A stretch of DNA of 64,000 bases from Flavisolibacter longurius (lineage in GTDB: Bacteria; Bacteroidota; Bacteroidia; Chitinophagales; Chitinophagaceae). The DNA is taken from assembly GCA_013327885.1 (NCBI GenBank), contig JABUMY010000004.1, positions 124,001 through 188,000 on the forward strand, written 5' to 3'. Positions within the stretch are counted from its first letter, which is position 1; each line of letters starts with the position of its first letter. The position numbers and the translations under genes were made by a program. The notes beneath the pieces were generated by a model. That model saw only the letters and a list, made by a program, of their open reading frames with translations. It was not told the origin of the DNA and ran no database searches. Positions 27,500-35,850 of this stretch are shown here, piece after piece.

Positions 27500-27907
27500 G
27501 CCTGTCAGTCCTCGCTGGAACAAATGTGCTGGCCTTGCCAATGGGCTGTGGATGACCTTATTGCTGGTTCATTTTATGCGTTGCTGAAATGACGATGCAC
27601 GTGTTGCAGGTTTGCAGGGAACATCAATTGTTCCTTTTGCTTTAACGGTTGTTCGATGCCGTTAGATACGTATCTCGCTGTGCTGCTAGTGAGTCCCCTT
27701 AGGGTTTTTCCGCAGTCGACATGACTGCACTCCCCCTTTTCAAGGGGGATGGCAGACAGGTGCTACAGCAGCAAGACCGTAAGGGGGGATTCGCCACACC
27801 TTACCTATAGCCGGAATCCTCATTTCAGCAAACCCTATCCGCACTTCATACAGCTTTGGCAAACGTCCGCCGGAAGCGCATTATACCTTCCGGCCAAAAC
27901 CTTTGCT
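27500..27907. other. Intergenic region with degenerate inverted repeats
   Basis: It contains a small palindrome CCCCCTTTTCAAGGGGG near 27733-27749 between a GAGTCCCCTTAGGGT segment (~27690) and its degenerate inverse near 27778-27793. Together these look like a decayed REP-type unit. There is no gene. Confidence 0.45.
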
Positions 27908-28639
27908 GTGAAGCCGATCATCCTTTTTGCCGTCTTGCTTTTTCTTGTTGCCTGCCGCAAAACGCCGCAACCGGTGGAAGTGGACCTGTCCACTTCTTTG
28001 GTACTAAACATGGCACAATCGGCACTTTCTCTTGGGCAGGTCGATTCTGCGGATGTTGCCTTTCGCAAAGTGGGCAGCAGCGAAACCAGCAAAGCAAAAT
28101 TTGTAAAAAAAGCAGCCAGCCTTGTCGCTTCGCTGGGCTCCCTGGCGCCGGGCACCTGGAACGCAGATGTAGAGCTGTACACCCGTGCGGTGAACGGGCA
28201 AAGCAACCAGTATAAACTGATAAAAGGTATTTTGGTAACCGAAGAAAAAACAGGTGTTGTGATACCCGGACCCGGCGTGACATCGGGCAACGGCTGGCTG
28301 AAGCGGCATGTGAAAGCCAGCGCTGGCAACGAAGTGGTGGTGATCATTCCCGACGAAGTGTACGATTCGTATTTTGAATTCAGGACCAAAAAGCCCGGCC
28401 GGTATGCGATGGGTATTCAACGCGAAGCCATCAACGTAAACCACCTGGTAAGCCAGGAAACTTGGGCCTGTACCGATGCCTGTTTCAATGGCAGGGAGCA
28501 GCTTATCAACAACGACTATTTTATGCCGTTTGCGCAAGCCATTCTTTCGTCGCCCTGGACGCGGAACGAGATCAGCATTGCCGTACTGAATGGGCAGCAG
28601 GAAACTATTTTGGAATACGACCGCACCTGGGTGCAGTAG
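27908..28639 (+). CDS. Hypothetical lipoprotein with GTG start
   Basis: The 243-residue product starts at GTG 27908 (MKPIILFAVLLFLVACRK when read as Met). That gives a clean lipoprotein signal with lipobox LFLVAC. In-frame codons further upstream do not look like protein. The mature protein has a beta-rich N-terminal half with VDLSTSLVLNMAQSALSLGQ and APGTWNADVELYTRA, then VVIIPDEVYDSYFEFRTKKPG. The family was not recognised. It is probably anchored in the outer or inner membrane. Confidence 0.7.
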   Translation: MKPIILFAVLLFLVACRKTPQPVEVDLSTSLVLNMAQSALSLGQVDSADVAFRKVGSSETSKAKFVKKAASLVASLGSLAPGTWNADVELYTRAVNGQSNQYKLIKGILVTEEKTGVVIPGPGVTSGNGWLKRHVKASAGNEVVVIIPDEVYDSYFEFRTKKPGRYAMGIQREAINVNHLVSQETWACTDACFNGREQLINNDYFMPFAQAILSSPWTRNEISIAVLNGQQETILEYDRTWVQ

Positions 28640-28864
28640 GTGGACAGCCTGGCTTCCTGGAAGCCTTAACAAAGTTGCTGACTTAGATTTTCAACAGATA
28701 CATTGTGTTTGCTACCATGATTGCGGAACCGGGCTGACAGCCAGCAGCGGCCAACGCTTTCGTTGCCAGGCACCAGGACCTGGACCATTTGGGAAAAAGC
28801 CCCCTGGGTGCCGCAAGAATACGTAACCCGATTCAGGGTATTGGATACAGAAGATCACTATTAA

Positions 28865-29629
28865 TTGGTTACCCAACCGACAAGCTGTGGCAACACCCAG
28901 TTGCTTTTAGTAGATTTAAGCTTTAAAAAAACAAACACCTTGCTGAAACCTATTTCATTTTTAGCCCTGTTGATCGTGCTTGGTTCGAAAGAAGGAAATT
29001 CGCAACCCCTCAGGCTTTTTAATGGCAAAGACCTGGCGGGCTGGCATGCCGATGTGCCGCAACTGGATACGGGCAAAAACGCCGTATTTCCCTTTTTGGT
29101 ACGGGACGGAAACCTGGTGAGCCTGGGTACGCCGCAAGGCCACCTGATAACCGATGCCGTGTATAAGAACTACCGGCTAAGTGTTACCTACCGCTTTGCG
29201 GGGAAGCCCGGTAACTGCGGTGTGCTGGTGCATGCCTCCACGCCAAGGTCGTTGTACAGGATGTTCCCGAAATCCATTGAGGTGCAAATGATGCACAAGA
29301 ACGCCGGCGATTTCTGGTGCATTGTAGAAGACATAACAGTGCCCGACATGGAAAGCCGTCGCGGGCCTAAAGAAGAGTGGGGTATTACAGAAGGCAAAGC
29401 CAGGCGAATCATCAATCTTACCGATGGCTCGGAAAAGCCATTGGGTGAGTGGAACGAAATGGTGATCGAGTGCCTGGAGGATACGGTGAAGGTTTGGGTC
29501 AACGGCGACCTGGTGAATTACGGTTACAAGGCTACGGCTACCAGCGGGCAGATCGCCGTGCAGGCCGAAGGTGCTGAGGTGGAATTCCGGCGGATAGAGC
29601 TGGAGCCCATCAACCGGCTGCGGCAATAG
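28865..29629 (+). CDS. Secreted DUF1080 family protein
   Basis: The 254-residue reading from ATG 28865 contains a DUF1080 domain from PLRLFNGKDLAGWHADVP to AEVEFRRIELEPI. The central YRLSVTYRFAGKPGNCGVLVHAS and KSIEVQMMHKNAGDFW carry the conserved ligand-site strands. The first ~28 residues from this ATG are not signal-like. A hydrophobic stretch (LLKPISFLALLIVLGSKEGNSQ) begins at a TTG near 28940, so a TTG start giving a conventional signal peptide is possible. The protein is shorter than the DUF1080 protein at 21338, which has an extra N-terminal domain. Confidence 0.82.
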   Translation: MVTQPTSCGNTQLLLVDLSFKKTNTLLKPISFLALLIVLGSKEGNSQPLRLFNGKDLAGWHADVPQLDTGKNAVFPFLVRDGNLVSLGTPQGHLITDAVYKNYRLSVTYRFAGKPGNCGVLVHASTPRSLYRMFPKSIEVQMMHKNAGDFWCIVEDITVPDMESRRGPKEEWGITEGKARRIINLTDGSEKPLGEWNEMVIECLEDTVKVWVNGDLVNYGYKATATSGQIAVQAEGAEVEFRRIELEPINRLRQ

Positions 29630-29824
29630 CCCTGTAAGGTTTACGGGCGAAAAGTCGTCATTGTACCCGGCACCGGGAAGATGAAAGCCCCTTGAACATA
29701 CCTTTGAATAAGGCACCGGTAAGCGCATTGCCTTTTACCAAAGGAGAGATCAAAACCATCCCTTGAAAAGATTAGGGAAAGGATGAAGGCCACCACCGTC
29801 CATTGGAAATAAAATCTACTCACT

Positions 29825-30259
29825 ATGCATACTATACCCACCCCGGCTACGGCCCACACCCCGTTTCAGCAAACCTATTTTCACGGCTGCAAGGCTGACC
29901 TGCAGATCGGCGACCTGGTAACGGTGGGTCACCCATCGAACTTTGGGCAGCGGCAAATCGCCAGGTATATCTTTTTGACCGCCACCCTGGATGCCGCCGT
30001 TTGGGGTGCCGAACTGGCTTATGGCGAAGGACGGGAGCGGATCTACCTGGTAGAACCTACCGGGCCCATTGAGGACGACCCCGACCTGACTGACCGCAAA
30101 TTCCCCGGCAACCCTTCCCGTTCGTACCGGTCGGTACATCCCCTTAAGGTTGTTGGCGAGGTAACAGTTTGGCAAGGGCATCCGCCAGCACAAGTGGCGG
30201 CGATGAAAGAAGGCCTGGCGAGGCTGATGCAGGAGGGTATCCGGTCGTTGAACGACTAA
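29825..30259 (+). CDS. arr: NAD(+)-rifampin ADP-ribosyltransferase (Arr)
   Basis: The 144-residue protein matches Arr along its length: TYFHGCKADLQIGDL, GQRQIARYIFLTATLDAAVWGAELA, ERIYLVEPTGPIEDDPDLTD and FPGNPSRSYRSVHPLKVVGEV. Arr transfers ADP-ribose from NAD to rifamycins and so inactivates them. In the usual YFHGTKAD motif, Thr is Cys here. Otherwise the catalytic features (His of YFHG, the DAAVWGAEL helix, Asp in EDDPDLTD) are present. It is a lone gene with no resistance cassette or integron signs around it, so it is probably an intrinsic chromosomal copy. Confidence 0.95.
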   Translation: MHTIPTPATAHTPFQQTYFHGCKADLQIGDLVTVGHPSNFGQRQIARYIFLTATLDAAVWGAELAYGEGRERIYLVEPTGPIEDDPDLTDRKFPGNPSRSYRSVHPLKVVGEVTVWQGHPPAQVAAMKEGLARLMQEGIRSLND

Positions 30260-30456
30260 CCGTGAACGTGCCGCCCCCGGGAGGTGTTCGGAAATTTTTG
30301 TTTTTCGTGCGTTATGGCAAAAGAGAGTGCGGCATAATCACCCTGCATGAAGAACTGCATAGGGGCCCGAACCGGGCTGCGTTTTTACCAGCCGGTGATT
30401 TGTTGAACACCGGTGCAGGTATTGGGCTGTACTTGACATAGTGCCGTTGGTGTTGC

Positions 30457-30492
30457 GGCAGGTGTTGGTGCGCTGTCCTACCAACACCTGCC
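30457..30492. terminator. Hairpin between convergent arr and VOC genes
   Basis: A perfect 13-bp stem (30457-30469 with 30480-30492, core GCAGGTGTTGGT) has a 10-nt loop. There is no strong T-run on the + side, so termination is plausible but not certain. Confidence 0.5.
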
Positions 30493-30550
30493 CTTCAAAA
30501 AGCAAGGCGGCTAGTAATGGATTTGTTGTTGGTTGATGCCTTTTTTTCGC

Positions 30551-30988
30551 CTATACCTTGCCGTTATACCGGGCATCAAAATCCACCATCCATTCAATGC
30601 CGTATTTGTCGCGGAGCATGCCAAAGTAAGAACCCCAGGGGCTGTCGCTGATGGGCATTTCCACTTCCCCGCCGGCAGAGAGCCCATTGAATAACCGGTC
30701 GGCTTCTTCGCGGCTTGCGGCGCCAATTGAAATCTTTGAGCGGTTCTCCCGTTCGTTTGTTTTGCCCATGAACTCCGGCACATCATTGCCCATTAAAACG
30801 TTAGGGCCGATGGGCAGGGCAATGTGCATGATCTTGTCTGCTTCGTGTTCGGCAATGGGGTGGCCATTGGCCGGCAGGTCTTTAAAGCGCACAATGTTGG
30901 CGAACTCGCCGCCAAAAACCGATCGGTAAAAGTTGAAAGCTTCTTCGGCATTGCCGTTGAAGTTGATGTGTGGATTGATGAGTGCCAT
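30551..30988 (-). CDS. VOC-family (PhnB-like) protein
   Basis: The 145-residue protein has the glyoxalase/VOC repeat pattern of the PhnB subgroup: INPHINFNGNAEEAFNFYRSVFGGEF at the start and DPWG-like SDSPWGSYFGMLRDKYGIEWMVDF near the end. These carry the usual metal/ligand-site residues. Members include small-molecule binding or isomerising proteins, and the substrate cannot be given. It is cytoplasmic and monocistronic, convergent with arr. Confidence 0.9.
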   Translation of the reverse strand: MALINPHINFNGNAEEAFNFYRSVFGGEFANIVRFKDLPANGHPIAEHEADKIMHIALPIGPNVLMGNDVPEFMGKTNERENRSKISIGAASREEADRLFNGLSAGGEVEMPISDSPWGSYFGMLRDKYGIEWMVDFDARYNGKV

Positions 30989-31429
30989 GGCTAAAATTTT
31001 ATGGAGTCAAAACTAACGCACAAGAAAACATCCTGCTGGGGTTATTCGCGGCAATCTGCCGTGCTGTTTGCGCCAGGCAATGTTGCGGGTTTGGTTTTAT
31101 GGAGGTATACAAAAAATGTGTTGAAATGTACGGCCTGGTCAGCTCACGGCGGCCGGAACCCCTTGTCCCTGGCCTGGCAAGAGGAAGTTGTCTTTTATAA
31201 GCTGCTTGCAGGGAAAGGCCATCCTTGAAGAACGGTGCAGGTGGCAGCCTTCTTAGCAGCGTTGATAAAAACACGCCGGTTAAAACGATTCTCTCTACCT
31301 TTAAGAACAGCTACAGGCTTCGGCACAAACCTGTCCGTGCTCCCGCAATCCTCCCTTCCCTACCTTCTATGCAAAGGCGCCGTTGCCTGAAACAGGCTTC
31401 AACATGCTTCAAACGAAAATTATCAGATT
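30989..31429. other. Intergenic region, nothing recognised
   Basis: 441 bp lie between the VOC gene and the second NTF2-like gene. Short frames overlap on both strands without protein character. No repeat or RNA is seen. Confidence 0.35.
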
Positions 31430-31882
31430 ATGAAACGACTATCATTACTGGTCATCGTTGCTGCCATTTGCCTGCCGGCAACCTTGCTTGCGCAGCACAA
31501 CAGCCTTGAAAATGAAATCCGGAACCTGGATAAAGCAGAAGCGGAGGCTGTCTTAAAGCATGATACCCTCACGCTTGAAACCATATGGGCCGACAACTTC
31601 ACGGTAAACACACCTTTAAATGTTGTCAACAGGAGGAAACGCGGCGACAGGGTCAATTTTTACTATAGCCGGTTCGACCGCACCACGGAGACACTACTGC
31701 TGTATAACGACAGCCTGGTTGTTACCATGGGTGGTGAGGTGATTGTCCGGAAAGCGCCCATGACCATGGCCGGGCAAACCCTCACCAGGCGCTACACGCA
31801 TGTATGGATGAAGCGGGCCGGCAAGTGGCAGCTGGCGGCCCGCCATGCGAATTTCATTTGCCCCGACATGCCAAAGCAGTAA
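31430..31882 (+). CDS. Secreted NTF2-like protein, copy 2
   Basis: The 150-residue paralogue of the product of 27035 has a signal peptide (LSLLVIVAAICLPATLLAQ). The mature sequence shares LENEI-NLDKAEAEAVLKHDTL, the RKRGDRVNFYYSRFDRTTE block and RYTHVWMKRAGKWQLAARHANFICPDMP. Both copies keep the conserved C-terminal ARHANFICPDMP. The copies are ~4.4 kb apart with four unrelated genes between them, so the duplication was followed by insertion or rearrangement. Confidence 0.85.
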   Translation: MKRLSLLVIVAAICLPATLLAQHNSLENEIRNLDKAEAEAVLKHDTLTLETIWADNFTVNTPLNVVNRRKRGDRVNFYYSRFDRTTETLLLYNDSLVVTMGGEVIVRKAPMTMAGQTLTRRYTHVWMKRAGKWQLAARHANFICPDMPKQ

Positions 31883-32238
31883 CTACAATAAGACCCAAAC
31901 GGGTTGCTTTTAGCCTGGCAAGCAACTGTCGTTGGGGTTAAACCTGCGTCGCAGACTACCGGTGTTGAAACCTTGTCACACATCGTTTGAACGGCACCCG
32001 TTGGCGTCCCCGCCAACGGGAAAAAGGATAACGGTTGTTGGGGCGGATACGGACAACAGCAGGTTGCGGACGCTAGTGGTTGCAAATTGCGGCCAGCCAT
32101 CCTGCCGTTTACGGAACACGAGAGATAGCAGGGAAAGAAAGCGGGGCAACTTCCGGTGAACCGTCAATATTTGTAACTTTCGGTCTTTCGGAGAAAGTAT
32201 AGTTTACAACGATTCATTTGACTATCTATAACAGCGCT
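31883..32238. repeat. Intergenic region with REP-like palindromes
   Basis: Best supported is the 10-bp stem CCCGTTGGCG/CGCCAACGGG at 31997-32020 with loop TCCC. A degenerate GCGTCGCAGAC segment near 31945 resembles the TCGCAGACTC core of the REP at 34143. CGGCCAGCC near 32088 resembles its GGCCAGCA end. No gene is seen until the GAF protein. Confidence 0.5.
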
Positions 32239-32811
32239 ATGACGAATACAGCGGAACAGGCTCGCCTGGCAGCATTACGGGAATACGGCATCATGGACAC
32301 GCCACCCGAGGAGGAATTTGAAAACATTACGTCGTTGGCCTCCCGGATCTGCGGCACCCCCATTTCACTCATCACCCTTTTGGACGACCAGCGGCAATGG
32401 TTTAAAGCGGCCGTTGGCATTGACCTGAAAGAAACACCCATTGAATATGCTTTTTGCGCACACGCCATCCGCAACCCATCGGAGCTAACAGTAGTGCCCG
32501 ACAGCCGGAAGGACGAACGGTTTTGCAACAATCCCTTTGTCACCGGAGAGCCGCATATTGTGTTTTATGCCGGCATGCCGCTGGTCGATGAACAGGGCTT
32601 TGCCCTGGGTTCGCTCTGTGTGCTCGATGTGCAGGAACAAACGCTGACACCGTTCCAACTCACCGCATTAAAGCAACTGGCCAAGCAAGTAGTGGCGCTG
32701 TTGGGGCTTAAAAAGAAAGCCAGGGAGTTGGAAGATCATGTAGCTGCGCTGGAACAGCGAAACAAGGGTTTGGAAGAGGAGCTGCGGATCGTAAGGGGAA
32801 AGAGTGAATAA
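32239..32811 (+). CDS. Cytoplasmic GAF-domain protein with C-terminal coiled coil
   Basis: From MTNTAEQARL (190 residues) nearly the whole protein is a GAF domain with ENITSLASRICGTPISLITLLDDQRQWFKAAVG and GEPHIVFYAGMPLVDEQGFALGSLCVLD. A heptad-rich tail of ~40 residues follows (ARELEDHVAALEQRNKGLEEELRIV). No kinase or cyclase output is attached, so it may dimerise and modulate a partner. An ATG 21 bp upstream is also in frame; the later one fits the family start better. Confidence 0.85.
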   Translation: MTNTAEQARLAALREYGIMDTPPEEEFENITSLASRICGTPISLITLLDDQRQWFKAAVGIDLKETPIEYAFCAHAIRNPSELTVVPDSRKDERFCNNPFVTGEPHIVFYAGMPLVDEQGFALGSLCVLDVQEQTLTPFQLTALKQLAKQVVALLGLKKKARELEDHVAALEQRNKGLEEELRIVRGKSE

Positions 32812-33008
32812 ACAAAGGTTCCTTTTGTTTTCCTTGTGTTTCTGGCGGGGTTGCAGGCTGTTGGCAGGAATTTCCTACCTGGATCCAGACCTTACCGAGG
32901 GAAGCGTAAACAGGCGCTGAAGCTGGCGCCATCATAGTGGGGGCGTTTGTTCAAAAAAAGAGACGGACAAAACAGTTGATAAGATAGCGAAAAGAAAATA
33001 GAAAGTAA

Positions 33009-33224
33009 ATGGAATCGAGTGCGTTTTTTCAAGGCGTTGGTTTTCTTACGGCTGCCTACTTATTTTATTGGTTTTTCTTAAAGGGGCAAAAACCCTCGTC
33101 AAAGGAAACGAATTATGTTGGTTCGTCCTTGCCAAATTATATTGGTTTATGGGGCACGGTAATTACACTTATTCTGATGGGTGTATTAACTTTATTTCTT
33201 TCTCTCCCTAGGAATAGTTCCTGA
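33009..33224 (+). CDS. Small two-helix membrane protein
   Basis: This 71-residue protein has two hydrophobic helices (FFQGVGFLTAAYLFYWFFL and IGLWGTVITLILMGVLTLFLSL) separated by a short polar loop GQKPSSKETNYVGSSLPNY. The family was not recognised. AT-richness and codon use differ somewhat from neighbours, which fits the nearby mobile island. Confidence 0.6.
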   Translation: MESSAFFQGVGFLTAAYLFYWFFLKGQKPSSKETNYVGSSLPNYIGLWGTVITLILMGVLTLFLSLPRNSS

Positions 33225-33434
33225 TCTGGATCGTTGGATGGCGGTTGTTGGTGTTGAGGCGAGACTCTACAACACACACGGCTGACTGTAGGTTGGGTCT
33301 GCAGCCGGGCTACTTGCTTCTTGATGCCTGGTGGAAGCCTGTTAGAAAAAAGACACCTTCCCCACAGGCAAAGGTCAACAAGCTTATACTGTAGAGAATA
33401 CCGCGGAAAGCCGGTCAAAACGCCTGCTAACGAT

Positions 33435-33989
33435 TCATATACAGACAACCGGGAGCAAAGACGATGGCTCATTTGTGCGGTAGGCTTTGGCGCTGCTGTA
33501 CAGGTAATCTTCCGGCTTTTCTACCAGGCCTGCTTCTACCGGGTTGCTGTGAATGTAGTCGATCTTTTGTGCAGTAAAGGCCGGGCTGAAGCATTCTTTT
33601 GGACCATTGTCCTGCCGCCAGAATTGGTATGTTTTGTTTCGGCCATTGGCTTCGCCCCCTTGTTGAAAGATGCGCAGCATCCAGGCCTTCCGGCTTTCGT
33701 GTTCATTGGCCTGGATGGCTGTTATAATTTGCTTTGACGTAAACTTTTTAAAATCGCGAAGAATGTCGGAAAGGTTGTTTCCATGAGCCGATACCAGTAA
33801 ATGTACATGGTTGCTCATGATGCACCAGGCATGCAGCACGAGGCCTTTTTGCTGCTGGCAGTGCCGAAGACTATCAATAAGAATATCGCGGTAGGCTTTG
33901 CGGGTAAAGACATCCACCCATTCCACCACGGCAAAGGTGATAAAGTGAATAGCTTGTTGATCCCTGATTTTGTAGCCGCCGATGCTCAT
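33435..33989 (-). CDS. REP-associated tyrosine transposase (RAYT), Y1_Tnp family
   Basis: The 184-residue protein has the HUH motif in SNHVHLLV (~63) and the catalytic Tyr region KIDYIHSNPVEAGLVEKPEDYLYSS. Both are typical of REP-associated Y1 transposases. Such enzymes nick and move single-stranded REP hairpins. A REP doublet lies at 34081-34169, about 90 bp upstream of its start. Length and motifs are complete, so it may be active. It forms part of a mobile island that has replaced the 3' part of a restriction-modification gene. Confidence 0.9.
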   Translation of the reverse strand: MSIGGYKIRDQQAIHFITFAVVEWVDVFTRKAYRDILIDSLRHCQQQKGLVLHAWCIMSNHVHLLVSAHGNNLSDILRDFKKFTSKQIITAIQANEHESRKAWMLRIFQQGGEANGRNKTYQFWRQDNGPKECFSPAFTAQKIDYIHSNPVEAGLVEKPEDYLYSSAKAYRTNEPSSLLPVVCI

Positions 33990-34080
33990 GCCTGTTTTGG
34001 TTGTTCACTAAACTTACCACTTTTGCTTGGTAAAGGCAATACGCCACTGCTGTCTTAGATGCCTGTTAGTAGTTTCGGAA

Positions 34081-34169
34081 TGCTGGCCGTAGTTTGTAAC
34101 TACGGTCTAAACTATTGCTGTAAGATGCTGTAGTTACGGACGGGCCTGAGTCGCAGACTCAGGCCAGCA
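34081..34169. repeat. REP doublet next to the RAYT gene
   Basis: The 89-bp unit is bounded by TGCTGGCC and its inverse GGCCAGCA. It contains two hairpins: CCGTAGTT/AACTACGG (34087-34105) and GGCCTGAGTC/GACTCAGGCC (34143-34165, loop GCA). This pairing of two palindromes is the BIME/REP-doublet form recognised by RAYT enzymes. Confidence 0.75.
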
Positions 34170-34528
34170 ATCCTAATGTTTTGAGGAACACTACAGATAG
34201 CAGGGGTGTCGGTTCCTTTTAGTTCAATCACTGCTCTTACGGCACCGGCTTTTAGTACCGCACCATCAGCTTTTTTGCTCCCTTTTTCGTTTTTGTATTC
34301 GGTGGTGAGGTTGTAGCCGGGCTGTGGGTTCAAGGTGTAGCCCAGTACATTCACAAACAGGTCACGCAAAAAACCTTCCTGGTACTGTTCTTCTTTGGCA
34401 TTGCGAATATTGTCTTGCTTGGCAGGGTTATGAAAATGGCCCTGGAAAGTTTTCCAGGCGGCAACCAGCTTTTCTTTGTCAAGTTCACTGGTGTATTTCT
34501 TCAGAACAGATTGTTGGAAAAATGACAT
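34112..34528 (-). pseudogene. 3'-truncated restriction-modification gene (Eco57I/type IIG-like N-terminus)
   Basis: From MSFFQQSVLKKYTSELDKEKLV onward, ~110 residues read like the N-terminal part of large single-chain restriction-modification enzymes. LVAAWKTFQGHF, EEQYQEGFLRDLFVNVLGYTL and the nuclease-type core GSKKADGAVL...RAVIELKGTDT are visible. After ELKGTDT the match ends and the frame runs into the REP doublet (34112-34169 codes only for REP sequence). A complete enzyme of this kind would be ~1000 residues, and the methylase and specificity parts are missing. An IS982 copy sits 99 bp upstream of its start. Confidence 0.7.
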
Positions 34529-34626
34529 GGCAGTTAGATGGTGCACAAAATAAGGAAAGATCTGCACTACCGGCGCTGTTCGAAAGTCACAATCCAATCC
34601 TGCCTGCTGTCGTACGCTGGTAATGT

Positions 34627-35655
34627 TATACTATAACGTGTTGTGCTATTAAAAGCTGAGTGCATGTTTGATTTGTGAGAGTTTGCGTCCGTTTTGAAAG
34701 TTAATCCAGTGGAGCAGCGCCATGGCCGAAAGTTTTGACGAAAGCCTTGCCTGCAGGCCATCGTAGCTCTTTGCATAGTTTCTCTTTACGCTGAACTGGT
34801 CGGTCATTTGCGCAAAGAAGGTTTCCACCATTTGCCGCTTGCGGCGGTATTTTTTTGGGTGGCGTTTGTAATCGTGTTGGTTTATGCGAAAAGGCACTTT
34901 CAACTTCACCTCGAACTTCTCGAACAAGTCCATTTGAAGCGGCATGGAACGGTATGCTTTATCGCCCAACAAAAACTTTCCCTGGGGCAGGCTTTCGACG
35001 TCTTTTAGAAAGTTGATGTCATGTACATTGCCCTTGGTAAGACCGCTTTGCTGCACCACGCCGTTGTCGTAGATGATAACGTGTAGTTTGTAGCCGATAA
35101 ACCAACTGCGGCTGACGGCGCTGTAGCCTTTGGCGGGTGCCGTGTCAGGTGAGGCTTTAAAAACTTTGTACGTCTTTTCCCGAGCCAACTTCACCACCGG
35201 TACAGGGATGGAGTCCACCACCAGGGCCTCGCTCTCTCCATCCAAACGCTCTGCCACTCGGCTTTGCACTGCCTCAATGTGGGGCTGGAGCCGTCGGCGA
35301 CGGCGGTTGAAGCGGGTGCGGCAGATCAGGTGCGGAAAAAGCGATGCATAATCGGTCTTGAGTTTGCTCCAAAGCAGGTTCTCCGAATCAATGCTCAAGG
35401 CTTCCATCGTGCAACTCAACGCCACCACCTGAATGTCCGATAGTTCTGGTCTTCTGGGATAAAACTGAAAGTTGCCGCTGCTGTCGGTTTCACTTTCAAA
35501 GAACTGTTTGCAGATCCGGTAAAACCTTTGGAAATTCGTTCGGATGTTGTGCATAACGTCTGTGTCGGTTTGGTCACTTACATAGACAACTGCACAACAT
35601 CTTTTGCTTTCTACAAACACAACTTTTTTTCAATAGCACAACACGTTATACTATA
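34627..35655. mobile_element. IS982-family insertion sequence, copy 1, with 9-bp target duplication
   Basis: The element spans 34636-35646 (1011 bp) with perfect 15-bp terminal inverted repeats (ACGTGTTGTGCTATT and inverse). TATACTATA flanks it at 34627-34635 and 35647-35655 as a 9-bp direct repeat, the footprint of a direct insertion. It carries one transposase gene and sits between the truncated restriction gene and the outer-membrane receptor. Confidence 0.93.
34649..35554 (-). CDS. IS982-family transposase, copy 1
   Basis: The 301-residue DDE transposase has SRSWFIGYKLHVIIYDNG, LLGDKAYRS (catalytic Asp), FRINQHDYKRHPKKYRRKRQMVETFF (catalytic Glu region) and an earlier VVDSIPVPVV Asp. From MHNIRTNFQRFY it aligns end to end with the second copy at 62144, so the 22 codons further upstream are not used. 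The stop overlaps the terminal repeat. It appears intact. Confidence 0.93.
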   Translation of the reverse strand: MHNIRTNFQRFYRICKQFFESETDSSGNFQFYPRRPELSDIQVVALSCTMEALSIDSENLLWSKLKTDYASLFPHLICRTRFNRRRRRLQPHIEAVQSRVAERLDGESEALVVDSIPVPVVKLAREKTYKVFKASPDTAPAKGYSAVSRSWFIGYKLHVIIYDNGVVQQSGLTKGNVHDINFLKDVESLPQGKFLLGDKAYRSMPLQMDLFEKFEVKLKVPFRINQHDYKRHPKKYRRKRQMVETFFAQMTDQFSVKRNYAKSYDGLQARLSSKLSAMALLHWINFQNGRKLSQIKHALSF

Positions 35656-35850
35656 ATAATGGCTAACCGGTCGAACAGCGGGTTGCTTTGCATAACGTTT
35701 GTTGCTTACTGCGGCACGTAATCGGCATCGGGAAAACTTTCCTTTCAAAACGCCCACCTCGTCCAAATAAAAAGCAACACATTCCATTACAGTCCTTAAA
35801 ATATTGTAACTTTTATATATCTATTTAACTAACCGGCTGCTACAGCACAA

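Noticed and set aside
29181-29728. Long minus-strand frame opposite the second DUF1080 gene
   Set aside because: It is antisense to a well-supported domain and has no family features of its own.
30982-31200. 72-codon + frame in the spacer before the second NTF2-like gene
   Set aside because: Cys-rich and overlapped by frames on both strands; no ribosome site and no family pattern.
34702-35547. A second transposase reading frame on the opposite strand of IS982 copy 1
   Set aside because: Fragments on the + strand are antisense shadows of the transposase gene.
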